The notes beneath the pieces are model-generated. The model was given only the letters and a program-made list of their open reading frames with translations, was not told where the DNA came from and made no database searches. DNA of 36,917 nucleotides from contig JAQUAF010000057.1 in assembly GCA_028687435.1 (NCBI GenBank), positions 1 to 36,917 of the forward strand, read 5' to 3'. Position numbers and translations under genes: made by a program. The stretch comes from Verrucomicrobiia bacterium (lineage in GTDB: Bacteria > Verrucomicrobiota > Verrucomicrobiia > JABWAM01). Below, piece by piece: positions 30,976 through 36,917 of this stretch (positions within the stretch are counted from its first letter, which is position 1; every line of letters begins with the position of its first letter).

Positions 30976-31857
30976 ATGAAAAAGCAAATCCATGGGCCGT
31001 CTGATCCCTCCACCGGGAAGGAAGATCAATGGAATGGGACGGTGCAACAGACGGTTTCCATCGTGAGCAGGGAACCGCCGCTGGTCGCCGAACTGGTTGC
31101 TTTTGATTTTACGGTGTTTGGGGCAGGTGATTATTGTTGTCCCCTTCACATCCATCCCTACTTTCAACTGGATATTGTTCTGGAAGGGAAGGCTCTGCTT
31201 CAGGTTGAGGAGAAGGTTTCGTTTGTTGCGCGCAAGGGCGAGGGATTGTTGATTCCCCCCTTGTTGAAGCACGGGTCGGCTTCAAGGAAGGGGTTTGTCT
31301 ATGGCTCTTTCAAGTTTCACCTTTTGCCCCGGTACGCGCCTCTTTTCGGCCCGGAACCGCGCAAGGTGCGTTTTAACGATGCCTTGTTGTCTTCCCTGCG
31401 TGTGCCGGCGAAGCTGCATCGGGCCGGCGCGCCGCTGGCCGGTCTGCACGCTGTTTCCGTGCTGACTCAGTGTCTGATTGAAATCCAGGGAGTTGAGCCG
31501 GTGACAGCGGATTTGCCCAAGGATCTCGCCGAGTTTCGTTTTCACCTTTGGCCCGTGCTGGAGCGCATCGCGCAGGCGCCTTATGCCGGTTGGCCGGTGC
31601 GCCAGTTGGCCGGGGAATGCCATGTTTCACACAACTATTTTTCCTCGTTGTTCCGCCGTCTTTTCCGGCAAACCCCCGCGGAATATCTTTTGCAGGCCCG
31701 CATGCGCGAGGCAGCGCGGGAATTGACGGCGGGAGACGGCGCCACCATCAAGGCGGTGGCGGCAAAATCCGGTTACCAGACGGTCCATTCCTTCAGCCGC
31801 GCCTTCAAGCGCGTCTTTGGCGTGAGTCCCGGAAATTACCGGGACAGGATGCACTGA
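30976..31857 (+). CDS. AraC-family regulator with cupin sensor
   Basis: A 293-residue transcription factor. Residues about 40-110 form the cupin-like ligand pocket (HIHPYFQLDIVLEG at 58-71, KGEGLLIPPLLKHG at 87-100). Residues about 195-293 hold the two helix-turn-helix units: LAGECHVSHNYFSSLFRRLF, then TIKAVAAKSGYQTVHSFSRA and FKRVFGVSPGNYR. Such proteins usually activate the neighbouring catabolic operon when a sugar binds. It is transcribed away from the dehydrogenase-peptidase-galactosidase operon. The start at 30976 gives a normal family length. Confidence 0.92.
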   Translation: MKKQIHGPSDPSTGKEDQWNGTVQQTVSIVSREPPLVAELVAFDFTVFGAGDYCCPLHIHPYFQLDIVLEGKALLQVEEKVSFVARKGEGLLIPPLLKHGSASRKGFVYGSFKFHLLPRYAPLFGPEPRKVRFNDALLSSLRVPAKLHRAGAPLAGLHAVSVLTQCLIEIQGVEPVTADLPKDLAEFRFHLWPVLERIAQAPYAGWPVRQLAGECHVSHNYFSSLFRRLFRQTPAEYLLQARMREAARELTAGDGATIKAVAAKSGYQTVHSFSRAFKRVFGVSPGNYRDRMH

Positions 31858-31865
31858 GTGGATTG

Positions 31866-31890
31866 AAGACGGATGGGGCGGCGCCGTCTT
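31866..31890. terminator. Bidirectional terminator-like hairpin between convergent genes
   Basis: AAGACGG (31866-31872) pairs with CCGTCTT (31884-31890) across an 11-base G/C-rich loop, nine bases after the AraC-type stop and 24 before the stop of the convergent peptidase gene. It is followed by TTTGCC only, so termination would depend on stem strength. Confidence 0.45.
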
Positions 31891-31913
31891 TGCCGTGTTC
31901 ACCCTTTGCCGGT

Positions 31914-32828
31914 TCACGAATGCTGGTTTTTCCGGATCGGAAGATGTTTGGCGCAGTATTCCTCGCCATTGGCGGCAATGCGGAAGGCCAGGCCGGGATG
32001 ACTCTTTTCGGTGTGCCCGCAAATGACGCAACGATGGAAGGAATTGGCCTCATCCTCCTGCCGGCGGTCGCGGATGGATTTTCGGAATGCGCCCCGGCGA
32101 AGGCCGGTCTTGAACCGGTTGCGGATGGAAAAAGACCGTTCCGGTCCCTGCAACGCCACGGAATCCTGTTCCCCGAAAGAAGCGTAAAAAATGAAGCAGG
32201 CGACAAAGGCCAGTTGGTTGGGAGAGGTAAAATGGGATACAAATGCCGGAGCCAGAAGAACGGCTGCCATGGTTGTCAGTGACAGGGACCGGCTCAGGAT
32301 CACTGCGGCATGGGTGGCCTTTTCAACCCCCAGCCAAAGCCAGAGCGAGTCGCGCAAAATGCGTCCGCCATCCATCGGGAATGCCGGAATCAGATTGAAC
32401 AGGAACAGGATCTGGTTTGCCCGCGCCATGTAGGCAATGAAAAAGTTGAGGTGACCGCCGCCCAGGAATGGAAGAATCTGGTAAAGCGTGGAAAACAGGA
32501 TCAGGAGCAGCAACGAAACCGCCGGTCCGGCGGCGCCGGTGATCAAATTGGCCTTGGGATTGAAAACCGGCTGGCACACTGCCAGTCCGCCCAACGGCCA
32601 GAGGATGATTTCGTCGGCGCTTCCATCGCACCATCGCGCCGCCAGGGAATGGCCGAATTCATGAAGCAGCACCGAAAGGAAAAGGGCCAGAAAAAACAGG
32701 GCGGTGGCCACCAGATGCTGGCCCGAAAAAAAGAGTTCGTAGCCGATGTACAGCAGAAAGGTGATGTGGACCCGGATTGGAATGCCGAAAGCCTGGCCGA
32801 TAGGAATGCTGAGGGAAAAAAAATTCAT
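31914..32828 (-). CDS. Site-2-protease-type M50 peptidase with zinc-binding tail
   Basis: A 304-residue integral membrane metalloprotease. HEFGH (56-60) in helix SVLLHEFGHSLAA and the second motif NLIPAFPMDGGRIL (145-158) hold the zinc ligands (H56, H60, D153). About six membrane helices surround them. There is no PDZ domain, so it resembles the SpoIVFB/Rip3-like branch. Residues 262-304 are an added soluble tail with C267-x2-C270 ... C292-x2-H295, a probable zinc knuckle I do not know from this family. The ATG at 32828 opens the domain at the usual place; one at 32891 would add 21 residues. Both start codons sit inside arms of a hairpin. Confidence 0.88.
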   Translation of the reverse strand: MNFFSLSIPIGQAFGIPIRVHITFLLYIGYELFFSGQHLVATALFFLALFLSVLLHEFGHSLAARWCDGSADEIILWPLGGLAVCQPVFNPKANLITGAAGPAVSLLLLILFSTLYQILPFLGGGHLNFFIAYMARANQILFLFNLIPAFPMDGGRILRDSLWLWLGVEKATHAAVILSRSLSLTTMAAVLLAPAFVSHFTSPNQLAFVACFIFYASFGEQDSVALQGPERSFSIRNRFKTGLRRGAFRKSIRDRRQEDEANSFHRCVICGHTEKSHPGLAFRIAANGEEYCAKHLPIRKNQHS

Positions 32829-32895
32829 GCCGCAATGTTGATGTTTTCCCACCTTACCGGTCCGGGGGCGCGGGATCAAGCATTGCGGCATGAAT
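32823..32895 (-). promoter_or_regulatory. Inverted repeat occluding the M50 start codon
   Basis: ATTCATGCCGCAATG (32823-32837) and CATTGCGGCATGAAT (32881-32895) are a perfect 15-base inverted repeat around a 43-base loop. On the transcribed strand the stem is followed by eight T residues, as in an intrinsic terminator, while the distal arm contains the peptidase ATG (32828-32826). It starts 16 bases after the stop of the upstream coiled-coil gene. Confidence 0.65.
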
Positions 32896-32910
32896 GGGGG
32901 AAGAGAGGGA

Positions 32911-33357
32911 TTAGATCTTTTCCGGAGTCTTGGTTTGGGATTCGCCGGATTGTTTGCCGATGCCGAGCTCGTCTCTTCGCACCTTCATTTTTTCCCGGAA
33001 CGCCTTGATTTCAGTTTTCATATCGTCGCGTTTTTGCCGGAGTTGCTCCTTTCTGGCTTTCAGATCGGCAAGACGCGCTTTTTTTTGATCCTTGGAAAGG
33101 GACTGGTCATCTTTGATTTGTTTCAATTCGTTTTTGAGGGATTCCATTTCCTTTTTCATTTCCTCCATTTTGGGACGCATTTTATCAAAGAACGCCTTTC
33201 GTTCCTGCCGGAGTTCGGCGAAACGGGGATCGTCGCACGAATGTTTTTTGTTTTTCGAGACGGCTTCTGACGGCGCGTTGTTTGTCGATGTCATGGCCCG
33301 AAGGGGGGAGACAAGGATGAGACTGGCTGAAAAAACGAGCAGCAGGATGGTTTTCAT
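32911..33357 (-). CDS. Secreted coiled-coil protein (Spy/CpxP-like in shape)
   Basis: A 148-residue protein with a signal peptide (1-21, ending SPLRA) and then almost entirely charged helix: repeated M-R-P-K-M-E-E-M-K-K-E-type heptads from about 45 to 135. No domain is recognised. The size, export signal and lysine/glutamate-rich helical hairpin resemble periplasmic chaperones of the Spy/CpxP kind, but their L-T-x-x-Q motif is absent. It lies just upstream of the M50 peptidase on the same strand, with a start-masking hairpin between them, so the two may form an envelope-stress pair. That link is inferred. Confidence 0.65.
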   Translation of the reverse strand: MKTILLLVFSASLILVSPLRAMTSTNNAPSEAVSKNKKHSCDDPRFAELRQERKAFFDKMRPKMEEMKKEMESLKNELKQIKDDQSLSKDQKKARLADLKARKEQLRQKRDDMKTEIKAFREKMKVRRDELGIGKQSGESQTKTPEKI

Positions 33358-33425
33358 AAGTGTTTGGGGGTTGAAGTTTGTTGTTTCAGACCTTCAAACA
33401 CACGTTTTTGAGGAAAGTTGCGAAG

Positions 33426-33479
33426 AATGAATATACCTCATTCAAGGAACGATCGTCCCTTGAATGAGGTATATTCATT
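33426..33479. repeat. 54-base near-perfect palindrome
   Basis: AATGAATATACCTCATTCAAGG is mirrored on the other side; 26 of 27 base pairs match, with the single mismatch near the centre ACGATCGT. It lies between divergent-pointing ends: upstream of the coiled-coil gene (33357, leftward) and far downstream of the rhamnosidase-like gene. Confidence 0.85.
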
Positions 33480-33549
33480 TTAAGGAATTTCATGTTTGCG
33501 ATGACTTCCCCAAACCCCTTCCCTTGCCAAGGAGGGGCTTGAATTGAGT

Positions 33550-33568
33550 CTCCCCTTGTCAAGGGGAG
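33550..33568. repeat. CTCCCCTTG-T-CAAGGGGAG palindrome
   Basis: Nine-base perfect arms around one base. A weaker relative, CCTTGCCAAGG, lies 24 bases to the left (about 33522-33532). This type of element resembles dispersed repeats known in PVC genomes. Confidence 0.6.
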
Positions 33569-33570
33569 GA

Positions 33571-33695
33571 TTAACCCGCATGTTTCATCAAAAGATGAAC
33601 GATGCGTCCTGCGGACTTCGACTCCAGTCCCGACAGGCGGAACAACGCTGACGGATATTTCACAAATTGTAAATTTGATGAAATATCCGGGTTAA
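33571..33695. repeat. Inverted-repeat-bounded element of about 125 bases
   Basis: Outer arms 33571-33592 (TTAACCCGCATGTTTCATCA, then AA) and 33674-33695 match at 20 of 22 positions when inverted. A second hairpin nests in the right part: CGGATATTTCA (33652-33662) with TGAAATATCCG (33679-33689), whose inner CAAATT/AATTTG also pairs. There is no open reading frame inside, so it could be a miniature element moved in trans. Confidence 0.55.
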
Positions 33696-33782
33696 GGAGT
33701 GGTGTTTACGGCGTACACGTGTCTCGCCATAGCTCGCAGAGCGAAGGCGGATCGATCGTCGAACGTCGAGCAGTTGTCCCGT

Positions 33783-33806
33783 CCCGTCCTGCCATGACAG
33801 GACGGG
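33783..33806. terminator. Hairpin after the rhamnosidase-like gene
   Basis: CCCGTCCTG (33783-33791) pairs with CAGGACGGG (33798-33806) around CCATGA, 26 bases beyond the stop at 33832 on the leftward transcript. No T-run follows. Confidence 0.4.
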
Positions 33807-33831
33807 ATTACTTCAGTGGAACCTCAATAAA

Positions 33832-36228
33832 TCACGCCTTTTTTCCGTTGATGAAGCATCGGTGACGGAGGCTGGTGTCTGCGGGGAGTTGGATGAGAGG
33901 GCTGCAGGATTTGGGAATTGAAAGGTTGAGAATGCAATCGGTTTTGGTGTGTTCCCATTCCACCTTGATCTTGCCGCGGGGGGTCGGAATCGTCCCTCGC
34001 GCCCATGGCAGGGCCGCAACATGCGGGGAAAAGCGAAAGTCGGAAAAACCCGGTGAGACAGGGGTGACGCCGAGAAGATAGGCTTGGGCAAACCACACCG
34101 GCAATGCCGACCATCCGTGGCAAAGGCTGCCGGCGTAATCGAAATCATCCCCACCTTTGGCGGTTTCCCACAGTGACGTGGCTTGCCGGGATAGCATGGA
34201 CGAAAATTGCCCGCGGCAAAGATTGGCGAAATGGATTTGTTCGGCGGAATTTGCCCCCATCAAGACCCTGGCGCCATAGAAAAGCGAGGAAAGCGTCATG
34301 GGAACCAGCGCGGGTTTGTCGGAAAATTCCCGGCGGAGTTTGTTGCGGATCGTTTCTGTTCCGATTCCGCACAGGATCGCCAGGGCCTGGGTCAATTCGC
34401 AGGCGTGCCATTTGCGGCGGTGATCGGCAAATGTCGCGTAATACCCGGCTTTTTCATTCCAAAAAGTCCGGTGAACCGCCTTGCGCAGATCGGATGCCGC
34501 GTGGGCCCATGGATCGTTTTCAACCGGCATTTGCGCGAACGCATGCATCTCCCGGTACGCCTCGATGGCTTCGATTAGAAACAGGTTGTGAGGCGCGTCG
34601 AGCCGGAAGCCGTCTTCCTTGCCGGAAAGGCCCGGCGCCCATTCGTAAAAGGTCCAATAGCCTTTGTCGTCAAAAAGCCGGCAGAGCCCCGTCTTTTCAT
34701 CCTTGCGGGCGAGGAACGCGGAAAGAATGCGTTCGGCGGCCGGTTTGAATTCCCGGAAGAGATCCGGCCTTCCGCTGAACAGAAAATGATCTCTCAGCGC
34801 GCAAATCCAGACCAGCGAGAAAATGGGGATGGTGATGCATACCCGGGCCGGAGCGCAAAGCTCCAGCAATCCGTCCTCCCTTTGCCCCCAGCCCAGAAGC
34901 CGGAACGATTCCGCGGGAAAATCATATTCGCCAAACGCATAGTAGCCGTAAAGGGCCTGATTCCGGCTGTCAAATGAGTACAAGCTCTGCTCGCGCCAGG
35001 GACAGTCCTCGTAATGTTCGTGCATGCAGAGGTCCAGTGTCCGGATGGACGCTTCGCGCGTCTGGTTGAGGAGGGCGTCGGGACTGTCGAAGGTTCCCTT
35101 TCGTTGAACGGGATAGGAGAGGGGAAGGAGTCCCAGACGATGCAGGGTGACGGGTTGGTTGAAACAGGTGAAATGGACTTCCAAATACCGGCAACCCAGC
35201 CGCCGAAAAGGCAGGGTGAATTCATTTCTGCCTTTTTGGCAGATGTAACGATCCGCAAACTGGCGTCCCCCAACCAAGGCGCGGACCCCCAAATCGTCGA
35301 GGTGCTCTCCATGCGCGATTTCCATGACCGTTCCCTCCGGCGCTTCCACCGTGAATTGAAGAAGTCCGGTTTCCTCCCGTCCGAGATCGACGATCGCAAA
35401 AGCGCCGGTTCGCGGTTGGGGAGGGGGTTGGATGACCATGGGCGCTTCGGGGAGGGTCGGCGATTGGATGCGGTGTTCGACCCGTTTGAAGGATGAGGCC
35501 ATGGCTTCCGCGGGGCTGGAAGGGGTGGTGAAGGAGGGCGGCTGATGACCGCAGGCGTCATGAGGCGAGGTCTGGGGAGGACGGATAAAGGAACCTTCGG
35601 CAATCAGGCGTCCGCCCAGAAACGGCTGTTGGAGCAGTTGAGGCAGGGGACGGGGACGCAGGCTTTTCCAATAGCCATCCATGGGACCGGCCAGTTCGAT
35701 GGCGCTAGTCCATCCTTTGCCCGGTTGATGGGAGGTTTCCCGCCAGTCATCGTCGCGGCGGGCATCGTATTGGGCGGTGAATCCCATTTGTCCGGTCACC
35801 TTGGGAATGTTGCCGGATGCGAATGCGGGCGAGAGACGGCAGAGCCATGAGGAATCGCTGGCCACCAGACAGTCTCCGGCCTTGAGTTGGAAAATCAGCC
35901 CCGGTTTTCCCTGCCGGTATTCGCTGGAATCCCTGCCGCGGTGATAGGACAGGATGGCAATGGTGTTTTTTCCAGGTCGGAGCAGCGCCGCGACTTCGTG
36001 CGCATTGAAACTGCGGTGATGGGGATAGTCCGAAAATTGCCGCCCCCAGATTTCCCGTCCATTGATGAACAGGGCGCAATCCGAGTCCGCTGAGATCAGG
36101 ACTGAAGACTGAATTGGTTTCTTTTTGAGGGTAAATGTCTTCCGGAAATCAACGTATTGGTTGACGGTGTTTGAAGTTTCCGGAAGCCAGATCCAACGGC
36201 AGGTGAAATGGAATGGAGAAGATTTCAT
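33832..36228 (-). CDS. GH78-type alpha-L-rhamnosidase-like enzyme
   Basis: A 798-residue cytoplasmic protein with the multi-domain build of GH78 enzymes: N-terminal jelly-roll domains (SADSDCALFINGREIW at 46-61 is the typical second domain), a beta domain with VDLGREETGLLQF (280-292), then the (alpha/alpha)6 barrel. Barrel motifs include YEDCPWREQ (406-414), matching the D-C-P-x-R-E block with the general acid glutamate, YWTFYEW (524-530) and, near 695-725, SLWETAKGG and HGWSALPVWF. A short C-terminal beta domain ends it. It should release alpha-L-rhamnose or a similar sugar from plant or microbial glycans. There is no signal peptide and no clear ribosome-binding sequence. The truncated gene 10 bases upstream is in the same direction. 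Confidence 0.86.
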   Translation of the reverse strand: MKSSPFHFTCRWIWLPETSNTVNQYVDFRKTFTLKKKPIQSSVLISADSDCALFINGREIWGRQFSDYPHHRSFNAHEVAALLRPGKNTIAILSYHRGRDSSEYRQGKPGLIFQLKAGDCLVASDSSWLCRLSPAFASGNIPKVTGQMGFTAQYDARRDDDWRETSHQPGKGWTSAIELAGPMDGYWKSLRPRPLPQLLQQPFLGGRLIAEGSFIRPPQTSPHDACGHQPPSFTTPSSPAEAMASSFKRVEHRIQSPTLPEAPMVIQPPPQPRTGAFAIVDLGREETGLLQFTVEAPEGTVMEIAHGEHLDDLGVRALVGGRQFADRYICQKGRNEFTLPFRRLGCRYLEVHFTCFNQPVTLHRLGLLPLSYPVQRKGTFDSPDALLNQTREASIRTLDLCMHEHYEDCPWREQSLYSFDSRNQALYGYYAFGEYDFPAESFRLLGWGQREDGLLELCAPARVCITIPIFSLVWICALRDHFLFSGRPDLFREFKPAAERILSAFLARKDEKTGLCRLFDDKGYWTFYEWAPGLSGKEDGFRLDAPHNLFLIEAIEAYREMHAFAQMPVENDPWAHAASDLRKAVHRTFWNEKAGYYATFADHRRKWHACELTQALAILCGIGTETIRNKLRREFSDKPALVPMTLSSLFYGARVLMGANSAEQIHFANLCRGQFSSMLSRQATSLWETAKGGDDFDYAGSLCHGWSALPVWFAQAYLLGVTPVSPGFSDFRFSPHVAALPWARGTIPTPRGKIKVEWEHTKTDCILNLSIPKSCSPLIQLPADTSLRHRCFINGKKA

Positions 36229-36238
36229 AAGAGGACAT

Positions 36239-36829
36239 TTATTTATTGTGATGAGTTGTCCATTTCAATAGGACAACACCGTAGTCAGGCAAGTTGATTT
36301 TTATTTGGGAGACACCGGCGGCCAGTTTTTTCTTTTTGAGAAGATCCAATACATCGCAAGGCTCCGGAAAAGACAGGATTCTTTCTCCTCCAAGGGCGCA
36401 ATTCAGACACAGAAAGGATTGGTTTGCATAAACAACGTCGGGTTTATCGGAATAGAGGTGGACCCCTGCGTATCGGGCGACACCTCGCAAAAGTCTTGCT
36501 GGCGCGGCTGGCAAGGCGCAATAGACGGATGTCCATTTGGCAAGTTTTTTGACGCAGAGGCCGGGGTGGGGATCGTAAATCAACCTGCCAAGGGGTTGGG
36601 CGTCTGGATCGGTGGAAAAAAGGATGGGGCCCACGGGAAATTCCAATCCAAAGAAGTCGCCGGTTTTCATTTCGCCTGTGATGATGTGATGAGGATCGGT
36701 TATTTCGATGTTTCTTTGGACGGTTGCGAATTGGCATCCCATGCGGATTCCTGTCAGGGATGATACGTTGGATAAATCGATGCCGTTTTCATCAATAGAG
36801 TTTATTTGGAATAGACAATTCTGCCACAT
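36239..36829 (-). pseudogene. C-terminal fragment of a sugar-related protein, probably truncated
   Basis: The open frame gives 196 residues ending in a beta-sandwich-like domain (VHLYSDKPDVVYANQSFLCL, then NCALGGERILSFPEP) of the kind found at the C-terminus of large beta-galactosidase-like or glycosidase-like proteins of PVC bacteria. It has no N-terminal domain, no signal peptide and no ribosome-binding sequence, and an in-frame TAA sits two codons before its only ATG. A probable transposase gene begins nine bases away on the other strand, so the most likely story is an insertion that cut off the 5' part. It could instead be a short intact gene. Confidence 0.5.
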
Positions 36830-36837
36830 AGGTTATC

Positions 36838-36917
36838 ATGGGTAACGAAATGAATATCGAAAAAATCCTCAATAATCCGCGCATGATGCGGGCGGTCACC
36901 TCTTTGGATCCTGCGGA
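36838..36917 (+). mobile_element. Start of a probable transposase gene (runs off right edge)
   Basis: The frame opens MGNEMNIEKILNNPRMMRAV and continues TSLDPA to the edge. The string M-N-I-E-K-I-L-x-N-P-R-x-M-R-A-x-T-x-L is the usual opening of a group of IS5-like DDE transposases (I-L-x-N-x-x-L-x-x-A-L-T-G-L). Only 26 codons are visible, so neither the element's ends nor its completeness can be seen. A start at 36850 is equally possible. Confidence 0.45.

Larger units (their letters stand above)
33358..33831. other. Gene-free spacer packed with inverted repeats
   Basis: No gene is seen in these 474 bases. From left to right they hold a 54-base palindrome (33426-33479), a CCTTGCCAAGG/CTCCCCTTG-T-CAAGGGGAG pair of palindromes (33520-33568), a 22-base inverted repeat bounding 125 bases (33571-33695), and a hairpin CCCGTCCTG/CAGGACGGG (33783-33806) just after the rhamnosidase-like gene's stop. 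The whole looks like a store of dispersed, mobile or regulatory repeats. Confidence 0.65.

Noticed and set aside
33426..33806. A CRISPR array
   Set aside because: The repeats are inverted palindromes of different sequence and uneven spacing, with no regular direct repeat-spacer pattern and no cas genes.

Overview
The window most resembles a chromosome segment from the PVC group (Lentisphaerota, Kiritimatiellota or Verrucomicrobiota). This is inferred from family content: a prepilin-like protein with a C-terminal H-X9-DG motif, a pilin with the CP.GGTY...PTCS signature, GntR-type regulators with a sugar-sensor domain, and scattered catabolic glycosidases without phage or plasmid genes. No rRNA or marker gene confirms it.

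Left part (1-11005). The extreme left edge holds the start of an IclR-type regulator behind two operator-like repeats. Positions 9213 down to 842 form a compact leftward operon for a type IV pilus or type II secretion-like machine: a prepilin-like protein, a PilT-type ATPase, three proteins in PilM/N/O positions, a PilP-like protein, a secretin, an unrecognised protein and a PilB/GspE ATPase. A DUF883-like membrane protein (375-701) follows. Five of the junctions are 4-base ATGA overlaps. No platform protein (PilC/GspF) and no prepilin peptidase is present here. A single-domain response regulator lies upstream. A membrane-anchored OmpA/MotB-domain protein follows on the plus strand, between copies of a palindromic dispersed repeat.

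Middle part (11152-21561). This is a rightward carbohydrate locus: GntR-type regulator, a transposase remnant overlapping its 3' end, an AT-rich spacer with a strong -35-like element and a palindrome, an H-X9-DG prepilin-like protein, a 1243-residue secreted multidomain glycosidase-like protein with a CBM9-like end, an FAD-dependent oxidoreductase, a TIM-barrel glycosidase-like protein, and an Asp-box (sialidase-fold) protein. The genes from about 12600 to 17600 are visibly richer in A/T than the pilus operon.

Right part (21641-36917). A DUF4143-type ATPase sits directly behind a 31-base palindrome. Next come an MFS permease, type III pantothenate kinase (coaX), a small lipoprotein with a pseudopilin-like domain, a second MFS permease and tRNA-Gly(GCC). 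A leftward operon (Gfo/Idh/MocA dehydrogenase, M55 aminopeptidase, GH36-type alpha-galactosidase) is divergent from an AraC-type regulator. Then come a site-2-protease-type membrane peptidase with an unusual zinc-binding tail, a secreted coiled-coil protein, a 470-base repeat-rich spacer with a 54-base palindrome, a GH78-type rhamnosidase-like protein and a fragment of another sugar-related protein. The right edge carries the first codons of a probable transposase.
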